IMG/VR virus record: IMGVR_UViG_3300043775_000700
Location: 1 to 20,648 of that record
Strand: one strand, 5' to 3'
DNA from: a virus
Length of the DNA: 20,648 nt
Under the pieces are notes generated by a model. That model made no database searches. It was not told the DNA's origin and worked only from the letters and a program-made list of their open reading frames with translations. Position numbers and translations under genes: made by a program. Shown here piece by piece: positions 14,101 through 20,322 of this stretch. The first letter of the stretch is position 1, and each line of letters opens with the position of its first letter.

Positions 14101-16202
14101 TGAGGTTCTAGGCCGTTGTTAACCGTGTATGGATCACCTCCACCGCTAGCATTAAGAACGCCCAGCGCAGTCAAATCGAGGTTAGTGCCAAGAGTAATCT
14201 CCTGCATGATGCCGGTCCCTGCCGAGTCCCATCTTCCTACAAGTCTATTTTCATTTACACTTGTTGTTACTGTCCCCGTCGTTATAATCGGGTTTGGGGA
14301 TGTTGTAATAAGACCTGTTCCAGAAACCGAGGACACACTTCCTCCTCCGGTTGCCAACTTCTTCCATACCTTACCCGAGCCGTCTACTGCGAGGTTGTAG
14401 GTCAGCGAGTTGTCAATATTCGTTGTGCCATCGGTAAAAGTACCAGTACCATATTCGTTCAAAGTCAACTGACCCTTGCCCTCCAACAACAACTTGTCTT
14501 GCTGAGATCCGCCATCAAACATTCTAATTGAGAAGTTCGATGTCTCATCATTTTCTATTACACTAGTAGCCTCCGCGATCAACTTAACAGCCGGCCATAA
14601 ATACAAGTCTGGGCTTGGTGAAACTGATGTATTCCTGAACGTATAGTCGATCGCCATCCTAGCCCCAACCGAAGTGGTTCCAGTATTTCTTAAACTGAGA
14701 AAAGAATTGCGGTTTTCCCATATACCCGGATCGCCCGGATTAGGCAATGGACCATCTAACTCCAGGTTCAAAAGCGGCCTGAAGGTATCAGTGTTGCCAA
14801 AAATTTGAACAGATGGATTTGGTCTTGATCCACTAGCAAAGTCTTGGAACGTAGCGACACCCCCATTACCAAGGTTGGCTACCCCAAATGGGAAACGAGT
14901 GTCTTGGTCTGCGCTACCTCTAACGCTGAGTTGATACTCTGTAGCCCCGTCGGTAGTCTCAATCAAAGTATCTTCTATGAGTTGTCCGCCAAGGTGGAAC
15001 AGGAATGGATCAGGAGGAGCCTCTCCGGGAACTCCACCGAATGCGTGAAGTCCGTTCTCTACCGTGTATACAGGAAGAGTGGCGAGTTCGCCAAGACCAT
15101 TGATATATTCTAGATCTGTACCCGCTCCAACAACATCTATTTCCCCAGAAATAGTTATGGGTGAATTGGAAACGGTAAACGCAGAAGGCATTGTAAGCCC
15201 TACAGAAACGACTGTCCCCGTGCCGGCAGGAGTGTACTCTACGTGGCCAGAACCGTCGTAAGCTAGAACCCATCCAAGAGATGCCGCGCCGTAGTTTGGC
15301 GTTATGATGTCAATGAATGAAGTTCCACTAATGGTTACCGCTCCAGGATCTATTTGTATCCTTCCGACATTACCCCCGCCATCATCCGCATTATAAAGTT
15401 GGTAACTTTCTGAATCTATTGAATATCTACTTACATTATCCCATGCAAAATTAAACCCACCTCCATCAACCGTGTTGTTTTGAGTAAGAAGCGAGCTGAT
15501 ATTCAACGTGTCTTGCCAGTCTTGGACTAAAGATCCACCAACGCTCGTCACATCCAAACAAAGCTCTGTGCCTTCGGGGAATGTGCCGGGGCCATTTAAC
15601 AGCGTAGCATCAAATCGCGCATACACCGCAGGTCCACCGTCTGAGTAGTTAGATAGTTGATATACCCCGTATACGGTTGGATCGGTCTTGCTAAATACAA
15701 ACATCCAAGAACCGTCCTGGATAATTGGCCACAAACCACTAAAGTCTTGGTTATTGGCAGTGAAATAGTTTACCCGAATACTATTACTAGCCGAGTCGTA
15801 CAGAAAAGTGCCAAGGTCAGTTCCGTTACCAGCAGTGTATTGGATAGAACACTCCGGCTCTGTATTACCGCATTCACAACAGCCCTTGAAGATAGAAGTA
15901 ACGAGCAGGCGATAGATTTCAATAGTCCTTTCCTGAATAACATCAGGCGTATCTTGGAATGAAAGCGGTAAAAACACTATTCCGCCAACGGCTTCTATGG
16001 TGTAAACACTAAACGTAAATGAGTCTCCACCGACTTGAGAAATGGTTATGCTGTCAAAGGTGTAAGAGATGTATGCCGGACTCTGAGGCACGATCTGACT
16101 CATGGCCCTGATATAGGTTGTATCGTTTAAAAACGATACAATATCATTACCCTCTATTTGTATGCTGGTTATTACAGCATTGCGATTGTCGGTTGTAGCC
16201 AT
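11166..16202 (-). CDS. Giant modular tail fibre/tail protein (1678 aa)
   Basis: The largest gene of the window and the probable main host-contact tail protein. The N-terminal part (about 1-300) is non-repetitive and has a Cys-rich KGCCECGNTEPEC patch near residue 106. The central part is built of modules beginning YTVxNGL...FxLGGxLxxDTxxxG, starting at about residues 379, 692, 991 and 1171. Modules are separated by ATVGQVLTLxxATTGxVEFxDGGG linkers. A ten-glycine run (1319-1328) then joins a C-terminal head that contains ATNRGALSNTDWTRFDSF, a motif recurrent in Bacteroidetes phage fibres. No signal peptide, no visible peptidase or lyase motif. Stop and start of neighbours are adjacent; the ATG shares one base with the preceding stop (TAATG). 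Confidence 0.85.
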   Translation of the reverse strand: MATTDNRNAVITSIQIEGNDIVSFLNDTTYIRAMSQIVPQSPAYISYTFDSITISQVGGDSFTFSVYTIEAVGGIVFLPLSFQDTPDVIQERTIEIYRLLVTSIFKGCCECGNTEPECSIQYTAGNGTDLGTFLYDSASNSIRVNYFTANNQDFSGLWPIIQDGSWMFVFSKTDPTVYGVYQLSNYSDGGPAVYARFDATLLNGPGTFPEGTELCLDVTSVGGSLVQDWQDTLNISSLLTQNNTVDGGGFNFAWDNVSRYSIDSESYQLYNADDGGGNVGRIQIDPGAVTISGTSFIDIITPNYGAASLGWVLAYDGSGHVEYTPAGTGTVVSVGLTMPSAFTVSNSPITISGEIDVVGAGTDLEYINGLGELATLPVYTVENGLHAFGGVPGEAPPDPFLFHLGGQLIEDTLIETTDGATEYQLSVRGSADQDTRFPFGVANLGNGGVATFQDFASGSRPNPSVQIFGNTDTFRPLLNLELDGPLPNPGDPGIWENRNSFLSLRNTGTTSVGARMAIDYTFRNTSVSPSPDLYLWPAVKLIAEATSVIENDETSNFSIRMFDGGSQQDKLLLEGKGQLTLNEYGTGTFTDGTTNIDNSLTYNLAVDGSGKVWKKLATGGGSVSSVSGTGLITTSPNPIITTGTVTTSVNENRLVGRWDSAGTGIMQEITLGTNLDLTALGVLNASGGGDPYTVNNGLEPQTTPVANPNNFQLGGPLVKDTIVTGGITPFDYSMEFQDLSGFSANTNGKITLESESGNDKAEFGSNVIFASMLYTDSLNGASSTISVAGDSTTDEVKAIFSINNSFGTLGIYAGVNPSVFPYTSNMLTIRTPNVHNGTATVGQVLTLKSITGGDAGRVEFEDGGGGSNGLQDVITNDPILTANNIVTGASLDFKFDQFANFETNATNTIKAFTFSGINTASIEINTVGSPFIEMFSSQSGGSFTGITMKDTELLIKTPNVTGGAATVGQVLTLQDAATGRVEFQTAGGGTYTVNNGLEPQTTPVANPNNFQLGGPLVQNTTVTGASNTYDLTFDEMSDFTVNSKTKITLFAEDPSDPSVTSTVYSAFGSAYIEHVDSSGTGQVISQAGEVLMSYSDGVDLNVTASITGSSASMNYVDASVSFPGHQVIVDATGIKTVTPNVKASSATVGQVLTLQNATTGEVEFQDGGGTYTVNNGLSPDPSDPDIFQLGGPLIADTSISGDGNTYSLTFDDMDVLSGSADFKIAFAVNDGTTTSNFALQPNIASIGCAVNGSGNSSFAEFTDTQSRIGYLTPTQTVQFGADATGLYVLTPDVAAATATVGQVLTLINATTGESEWADGGGGGGGGGGRSYYLNGSVVQPGTFGGITDMRQMSPVPVIGVGTDFTISSNGYIKSFITDAGDPNKAVIPAGNWNFELWFSASSGGGSPNFYVELYKYDTVALTLTLISSSSTNPEGITNGTAIDLYVTALSVPQTTLALTDRLAVRVFVDNGGGGRTITLHTQGPHLSQIITDFPSGIVSLNGLTAFAQNLAVGTAGTDFDISSSVATHTFNLPTASATNRGALSNTDWTRFDSFKTQSIGITVDGSGGTITAGQKGYIRIPYACTITSWSILTGNAGFGATVTFDIWRANNAIPTVANTIVGGGTKPFLTNNTAQITSAAPTGWTFVTLAANDILGFNVESGAAVFSWVNLQLTVTRT
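12219..12248 (-). repeat. Poly-glycine (GGN)10 tract
   Basis: Ten consecutive Gly codons, mostly GGC with a few GGA and GGT, encode residues 1319-1328 of the giant tail protein. They mark the hinge between the repeat modules and the C-terminal head. Triplet slippage here would change hinge length without a frameshift. Confidence 0.85.
13170..13232. repeat. 63-bp exact direct repeat, copy A
   Basis: Identical base for base to 14067-14129 as read by eye. It encodes residues 991-1011 (YTVNNGLEPQTTPVANPNNF plus one residue) of the giant tail protein. The two copies are 897 bp (299 codons) apart and in the same frame. Confidence 0.9.
14067..14129. repeat. 63-bp exact direct repeat, copy B
   Basis: The partner of 13170-13232, encoding residues 692-712 of the giant tail protein. 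Sequence on both sides diverges, so only this stretch has been kept identical, which suggests recent duplication or gene conversion between modules. Confidence 0.9.
16118..16141. repeat. Near-perfect palindrome inside the start of the giant tail gene
   Basis: Arms TTGTATCGTTT (16118-16128) and AAACGATACAA (16131-16141) are perfect 11-bp inverted repeats around a 2-nt centre. They lie about 60-85 nt inside the coding sequence, spanning the IVSFLNDTT codons. No U-tract follows on the coding strand. It could be an operator, an mRNA hairpin limiting ribosome entry or elongation, or an RNase processing site. Confidence 0.55.
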
Positions 16203-16849
16203 TATTTACATTCTTCTTCTGTCGCGAAGGTACAAAATTCGTCGAGACTTTTGTATATTTTCGCGTACTTAGAAGAAGGGAACTTATCGCGCCACTCCAT
16301 CTTGACCCGCGCCCACTCTGGACCGGTTCGTACAGGCAGCGCCCGCTTTTCTTCCCGTGCGCCTGAAAAGATGAAATCGATCACAGACTTCTTGCTAGGA
16401 CGCCCGCCGTTCTTACGTTTGTTCTCTATCATCACTTTTACCTCGTCGAGCTTTTCGTGGTTTGCATCTTCGAGCAGTTCCACCAGTTGGCGCAAAGAAA
16501 CGCAACTGTCGAGCTTGCCACGGGTTATTGTAACCTTTTCGCGAACGATTGGATCGCTGTCAAGGAATTTGATATCAAACCCAAGTTCGCGCATAGCGAA
16601 GGTAAGGGAGAGAATGTCTGCCTTGATTTGCGCTGTTCCCCGGTTGGGAACCGAGGGGTAAATTGCGGAATGCGAGTCTGTGCGTTTGTTGTCATCTATC
16701 CATATTGATGTGGTACTAATTGCATAATCCCCAAGGCCGCGCTCAACCATAATGCTTGCGCTTGGGAAGTTATACATTAGCTGGTTAATTAGTACTCTAT
16801 ATTCACCTAATTCATGCGGCGTGGGATCAGCCAGTTTCAATTCAATCAT
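16202..16849 (-). CDS. Hypothetical protein, first gene of the tail operon (215 aa)
   Basis: I do not recognise this protein. The N-terminal half looks like a mixed alpha/beta domain (ELGEYRVLINQLMYNFPSAS; IWIDDNKRTDSHSAIYPS; GTAQIKADILSLTFAMRELG). A charged linker follows with a GGRPSKKSVIDFIFSGA segment and a basic, Trp-containing C-terminus (PVRTGPEWARVKMEWRDKF). No signal peptide or membrane helix. It directly follows the promoter/terminator region at 16850-17018 and overlaps the giant tail gene start by one base (TAATG), so it is co-transcribed with the tail genes. It could be a tail-completion or regulatory protein; the basic GGRPSKK patch would fit nucleic-acid binding, but that is a guess. 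Confidence 0.65.
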   Translation of the reverse strand: MIELKLADPTPHELGEYRVLINQLMYNFPSASIMVERGLGDYAISTTSIWIDDNKRTDSHSAIYPSVPNRGTAQIKADILSLTFAMRELGFDIKFLDSDPIVREKVTITRGKLDSCVSLRQLVELLEDANHEKLDEVKVMIENKRKNGGRPSKKSVIDFIFSGAREEKRALPVRTGPEWARVKMEWRDKFPSSKYAKIYKSLDEFCTFATEEECK

Positions 16850-16866
16850 AATTTCGTTTTGTCCTG

Positions 16867-16874
16867 CAAATATA
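16867..16874 (-). promoter_or_regulatory. -7 box TATATTTG proximal to the tail operon
   Basis: The minus strand reads TATATTTG 17 nt before the ATG at 16849, giving a short predicted 5' UTR. The only TTG upstream (in the terminator stem) is about 15 nt away rather than 19-21, so the -33 match is poor. It comes directly after the T-tract of a terminator, consistent with restarting transcription there. Confidence 0.45.
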
Positions 16875-16906
16875 CTAAAAAAGAAACCCCAAGCCGTTGC
16901 CTGGGG
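16875..16906 (-). terminator. Intrinsic terminator/attenuator ahead of the tail operon
   Basis: On the - strand the stem CCCCA (16906-16902) / TGGGG (16891-16887) is extended inside by a GC/GC pair and followed by TTTCTTTTTT (16886-16877). It lies about 40-70 nt downstream of the start predicted for the distal promoter. It either makes a short RNA or attenuates the tail operon, and it would also stop read-through from the 71-aa gene. Confidence 0.7.
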
Positions 16907-16947
16907 ACCCTATACACTAACACTAAATACTAGTTTTTACCAAAACC
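16876..16947 (-). ncRNA. Candidate short leader RNA/sRNA on the - strand
   Basis: Runs from the predicted start of the strong distal - promoter to the U-tract of the hairpin, about 70 nt. I see no reading frame with a usual start codon and a good ribosome site inside. It may be a stable small RNA or the attenuated 5' leader of the tail operon; sequence alone cannot separate these. Confidence 0.35.
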
Positions 16948-16951
16948 GGTG

Positions 16952-16982
16952 CAAATATATAAGCAGGATTCTTTTGTGCAAA
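16952..16982 (-). promoter_or_regulatory. Strong Bacteroidetes-type promoter, leftward (distal tail-operon promoter)
   Basis: On the - strand: TTTG (16982-16979), 19-nt spacer, TATATTTG (16959-16952). Both boxes and the spacing fit the sigma-ABfr consensus. It points toward the tail operon but is followed by a terminator before the first gene. Confidence 0.75.
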
Positions 16983-16987
16983 ATTAA

Positions 16988-17018
16988 TTTGTATTAATTA
17001 AGATTTGTTGTATATTTG
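16988..17018 (+). promoter_or_regulatory. Strong Bacteroidetes-type promoter, rightward
   Basis: On the + strand: TTTG (16988-16991), 19-nt spacer, TATATTTG (17011-17018). It mirrors the leftward promoter exactly, with the two TTTG boxes back to back 5 nt apart. No + strand gene lies ahead of it in the window; a hairpin with U-tract follows about 45 nt downstream of the predicted start. Confidence 0.75.
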
Positions 17019-17023
17019 CCTCG

Positions 17024-17097
17024 CAAGTTCGCGCACATCAAGTGCAGTCGGGAGACGAGAACTTTGAGGGCGGCCTGATCACCGCCCTCTGTGTTTT
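17024..17097 (+). ncRNA. Candidate small RNA, about 74 nt
   Basis: Bounded by a full-consensus promoter (start predicted a few bases after 17018) and a hairpin with U-tract ending at 17097. It contains no ATG. A second small stem GCAC (17033-17036) / GTGC (17042-17045) lies in the 5' half. All annotated neighbours are on the other strand, so it is not an mRNA leader. It could act in trans or as antisense to read-through RNA from the 71-aa gene. No known RNA family recognised. Confidence 0.45.
17066..17097 (+). terminator. Intrinsic terminator of the rightward transcript
   Basis: Perfect 8-bp stem GAGGGCGG (17066-17073) / CCGCCCTC (17082-17089) with an 8-nt loop, followed on + by TGTGTTTT. 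The - strand side has no U-tract (AAAGTTC follows), so it serves the + transcript. The tract is weak (four uninterrupted T), so termination may be partial. Confidence 0.55.
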
Positions 17098-17127
17098 CAG
17101 AAAGTATACAATTACAGTAGGGAGAAA

Positions 17128-17343
17128 TTACTTGGTAGAGCGCTTGGCCTTGGCCTTTCTGTAGTGGCCGTAAAGGATTACAACCGAAACACAGCAGGCC
17201 AACAATAGAGACGAGATTCGGAAGGCCCATTCAGCCTGTTCCTGCCATGAAACGACAGCGGCAAATGTTGTTAATAAAACTGAACCAATTCCATCTGCGT
17301 ATCCGTCCCCTGTCATCTCTGTGTGATTTATATCATGGTGCAT
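17128..17343 (-). CDS. Small membrane protein, possible holin (71 aa)
   Basis: 71-aa protein with a polar N-terminus, a moderately hydrophobic segment at about 19-33 (IGSVLLTTFAAVVSW), a strong helix at about 42-60 (RISSLLLACCVSVVILYGH) and a very basic C-terminal tail (YRKAKAKRSTK). Two short TM helices with a charged tail fit a class II holin. A small virion or injection-associated membrane protein is equally possible beside the polyvalent protein. The start at 17343 is supported by a TATATTTG box ending 8 nt upstream. It competes with another minus-strand frame (16994-17230) that has no such support. Confidence 0.6.
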   Translation of the reverse strand: MHHDINHTEMTGDGYADGIGSVLLTTFAAVVSWQEQAEWAFRISSLLLACCVSVVILYGHYRKAKAKRSTK

Positions 17344-17351
17344 TGCGCTTA

Positions 17352-17359
17352 CAAATATA
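17352..17359 (-). promoter_or_regulatory. -7 box TATATTTG before the 71-aa membrane protein
   Basis: The minus strand reads TATATTTG just after the stop codon of the 986-aa gene and 8 nt before the ATG at 17343. A TTTG/TTG -33 box is not evident 19-21 nt upstream (the region is AAAG-rich coding sequence). If active, it makes a leaderless or near-leaderless message. Confidence 0.4.
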
Positions 17360-17361
17360 GG

Positions 17362-20322
17362 TTACTTTGATTCTTCTTTCTTTGCTTTTTTCTCTTTTTC
17401 TTTCTCTTCCTTGCTCTTGTAAGTAGACACTCCACCTCCAAGGAATGCATAAGCAGTCAAGAAACCAGAAACAGTTTCAGGCTGATCCTGCCATAGCTCA
17501 TTCACAGTACCAATATACATAGGATAAAGGCTACCGGCAAGTTCCTCAGACAATAAAAACTCTTCCCCATACAACGTTCCTTTACCCTCTTTATCAACCT
17601 TCTGTTGCGCCCACTTAACGGCAAGTGCGGCAGTAGGTGCAAGTTTGTTTTGAACTAGCTGAGCCGCTAACTCAGATCTGGTAGGGGTAAACATTCCCTG
17701 ACCGAGCTTCTTGGTTTCGCCGCCCTTGGTAATGGCATTCATAATCATGCGAGCCTGGAACACGACCATCTGTTGTTTACCCGCCCATGGGTCTATGCGA
17801 GTATTGCCAAGGCGAATCTTCATGAAGTCTGAGCTGTACGGATCCAAAGAAACTTCCGTCTCTTCATCGTCATCGTCATTGAACTTAGCGGCCATGAGTG
17901 CAACCATAGAACCTGTAACAGCCATGTAAATCATAAAGTCGGCCATGGCCATCTTCTGAGCCACCGAAGGCTCATACGTTCCCTTCTGTCCCATCTTACC
18001 GAAGTGGTAAAACGCAAATGGAGTCATGGTTTTGAGAACAGAGGCCCAGTTGCGAGGAGAGAAGAACACGGTAGAAAGTACCTTTGAAGCCTTGCCCTCA
18101 AGTGGACCTAGGGACGCCCTACCTGTGAGGGTATTGATTACATCAGCAACATTCTTGTACTCTTCTACGTTGTCGTTGAAGTTCTTTCCCTGCATCTCCA
18201 GCTTCTTCATTCCATCTAAGTAACGGAGAATACGAATGGTGTTCATATACCCAACTGTAGCTCTTTCTAGCGCTTTGAATACGTTTTTCTGCTTCCATGC
18301 CTCATAAGCCTTGCCACCCATCAATTTGATTGGCCATCCGGCGTAATCCCACATGAAGTTTACCCATCCACCCAAGAACTGTTCTTCCTGTGCGTTCAAT
18401 CTCGCATCGAACTCAGACAAAGCAAGTTTGGACTTCTTCATCTGCTCGTAGTATGGCTGAGTCTTAATGAAGTCTCCCCACTCCTGGGCCTTCTTTTCAC
18501 TAGCAAAGTGTTGTACCGCTTTGTAGAATGCTCTAGCGGCGTTGATCGGATGAGACAATGTTTGGATACCACCCTGGATAAGCAAGAAAGAAATTTCACC
18601 CGTCGCCATAAGTGCGCGGGGGATGTTCCATATCTCAAGCAATGCATCACGGAACTTCTCAAACTTAGTTCTGTTCTCAAGTTCCATCTTATACACCTCA
18701 ACATCAAACTCGTCCTGCAAGTTCTGCTTTTGTACACGCAGCTTGGCGAGTTCCTCATCTTCAACCAGTGGAGTTGGCTTCTTCTTAGAGAAGTTGCCAG
18801 TATTAAGCCTTTCTTGTAGCTCCTCGATTCTCTTAGCAGCACGTTGCTTGGCCTGATCCAATCTCTTGGCATTCTTGATACCGCTAGACTCTAACAGATT
18901 ATCAACCTGCTTAATCAAGTCCTTCTCTTCCTGAGTCTTCTTAGCCTTCTTCTTAGGATCAGTTTCGGACGCAATACCAGCCTGGAGGTCCTCAATCTTT
19001 GACGTGAGCTTACCAATACGCTTGAGGCCGTTGATTTCGGCTTGAATGTCATCCATAGTCTTGGTGACTTCCTTGCCGTAACCAGTAATAGCATCACGGA
19101 TCTCACGGTCTGTGGCGTTAGGATACTTGTCAGACAGCATGATCTTTACGGCAGACACAAGGTCATCCATGTTGTCGATACCCGACTCCACAAAGCTGCG
19201 GATCATACCCGATGGGATCTGTACTTCTCCCGGAGTTTCCTCAGAGAACACGCCCTCCACCTGTGCGCGAACGGCATCCTTGTCTGCGCTATTGAGTTTC
19301 TTATACCAGTCCTCCTGCTCAACGGCATTCATCATAGCTGAGATACCGTCAGCAATCTTACCGCTTGCCTCAATAGCCTTTGCGCCCACCTCAACGAGGT
19401 CATTCCACGATATCCCTTGAGTCTTTATCTCAATCACGTTACCGTTGGCATCCTTGAATTGGATGGGCTTTGTCTTTAACTTATTACGAAAGTCATCAGC
19501 TACAGCTTTTGCTTTCTTTGTATATGTGGTTTTGGCTGTCTGTTTTTGCTTAACGCTCGTTACAATATCTGCGATGATATTATCCTCTTCTGCCTTCTTA
19601 GCACGAGCCTCTGCTTCCTTAATCTTCTTGTTCAGCTCCTTGATCTTCTCATCAAGGCTGCGGAACTTCTTCTCAACTTCTTCAGGGATGAATCCTGAGT
19701 TCTTATCCTTGTACTCTTGTATCTTCTTCTCAGCAGAGTATCCGAACTTAGAGTTACGATAGATGTCATCCAATGAAGATATAAATCGACCAGCGCTTCT
19801 TGCCTTCCGGTCAAACTCATTGAACAACTGCTGCTGCAAGTCAACCAAGTCAGCCATTTCCTTATCGGTCTCGGCAAACTCCATGTCCGTTTCCACCTGG
19901 TCGATAAGCTCCGCAAACACATACGCCGCAGCCCCATCCTCCATCATGCTTGCTCTTACTGCTTGTAATGCAGCATCAAAGCCAACATCATCGATAAACT
20001 TCTGAGCGGCTACTCTAGCATCTGTTCTGTTTTCTACATCGTAAGTCAATCCGTACTTCTCAATGGCCTTCTTAGCAGCCTCCACATCCATACCCTTCAC
20101 CGCTCTACCAAACAAAGCCTTACGGCGTGTCTTTGGCTTTTCTTCCTCGGCTTCTTTCATTCCAGTAACCTCACCCTTGAGAGCATTAGCGTTCAGCGTG
20201 CCATCGGCAATGAACTTATCCAACGCCCCGTTATAGAGCATCTCCATGTACCCCTCAAAGGTCATTTCCTTTGGAGCAGCAGTCGCGGAGGTTTTGATTG
20301 TTACCTTACAAGGTTTCGCCAT
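17362..20322 (-). CDS. Large polyvalent virion/internal protein (LPD38-like C-terminal region)
   Basis: 986-aa mostly helical protein. Residues about 1-560 are charged with long coiled-coil stretches (LDEKIKELNKKIKEAEARAKKAEE; further Lys/Glu-rich helices). From about 560 comes a conserved-looking C-terminal region. It has NIPRALMATGEISFLL, then INTLTGRASLGPLEG (about 727-741), FFSPRNWAS (about 753), a hydrophobic helix MIYMAVTGSMVALMAA, an acidic DDDDEE patch, and DPYSSDFMKIRLGNTRIDPW (about 824-843). This 'TGRGSLG...FFSPR...DPxSSDFxKIRxGxTRxDPWxG' order is the hallmark of large phage polyvalent proteins (I believe the LPD38 family), thought to be packaged and to act at DNA entry. Lys/Glu tail. 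Start overlaps the ferritin-like stop by one base (TAATG). Confidence 0.8.
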   Translation of the reverse strand: MAKPCKVTIKTSATAAPKEMTFEGYMEMLYNGALDKFIADGTLNANALKGEVTGMKEAEEEKPKTRRKALFGRAVKGMDVEAAKKAIEKYGLTYDVENRTDARVAAQKFIDDVGFDAALQAVRASMMEDGAAAYVFAELIDQVETDMEFAETDKEMADLVDLQQQLFNEFDRKARSAGRFISSLDDIYRNSKFGYSAEKKIQEYKDKNSGFIPEEVEKKFRSLDEKIKELNKKIKEAEARAKKAEEDNIIADIVTSVKQKQTAKTTYTKKAKAVADDFRNKLKTKPIQFKDANGNVIEIKTQGISWNDLVEVGAKAIEASGKIADGISAMMNAVEQEDWYKKLNSADKDAVRAQVEGVFSEETPGEVQIPSGMIRSFVESGIDNMDDLVSAVKIMLSDKYPNATDREIRDAITGYGKEVTKTMDDIQAEINGLKRIGKLTSKIEDLQAGIASETDPKKKAKKTQEEKDLIKQVDNLLESSGIKNAKRLDQAKQRAAKRIEELQERLNTGNFSKKKPTPLVEDEELAKLRVQKQNLQDEFDVEVYKMELENRTKFEKFRDALLEIWNIPRALMATGEISFLLIQGGIQTLSHPINAARAFYKAVQHFASEKKAQEWGDFIKTQPYYEQMKKSKLALSEFDARLNAQEEQFLGGWVNFMWDYAGWPIKLMGGKAYEAWKQKNVFKALERATVGYMNTIRILRYLDGMKKLEMQGKNFNDNVEEYKNVADVINTLTGRASLGPLEGKASKVLSTVFFSPRNWASVLKTMTPFAFYHFGKMGQKGTYEPSVAQKMAMADFMIYMAVTGSMVALMAAKFNDDDDEETEVSLDPYSSDFMKIRLGNTRIDPWAGKQQMVVFQARMIMNAITKGGETKKLGQGMFTPTRSELAAQLVQNKLAPTAALAVKWAQQKVDKEGKGTLYGEEFLLSEELAGSLYPMYIGTVNELWQDQPETVSGFLTAYAFLGGGVSTYKSKEEKEKEKKAKKEESK

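Larger units (their letters stand above)
16850..17127. other. Gene-free regulatory segment with divergent promoters and two hairpins
   Basis: About 280 nt with no convincing protein gene. In order: a -7 box on the - strand (16874-16867), a - strand terminator hairpin (16887-16906), two mirror-image promoters (16952-17018), and a + strand hairpin with U-tract (17066-17097). It separates the tail operon from the polyvalent/virion operon, both on the - strand. Only the + promoter has no gene in front of it, which points to an RNA product. Confidence 0.7.

Noticed and set aside
11166-16202. Repeats in the tail gene as a CRISPR array or tandem satellite
   Set aside because: Units are hundreds of bases apart, in frame and partly diverged; they are protein modules.
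17042-17164. 40-codon frame from a GTG on + after the rightward promoter
   Set aside because: It reads through the terminator stem and into the antisense of the 71-aa gene; no clear ribosome site. It cannot be fully excluded, but a non-coding RNA is simpler.
16994-17230. 78-aa frame on - overlapping the 71-aa membrane gene
   Set aside because: It overlaps the membrane gene and covers the promoter and hairpin segment; no leader signal or recognisable features.
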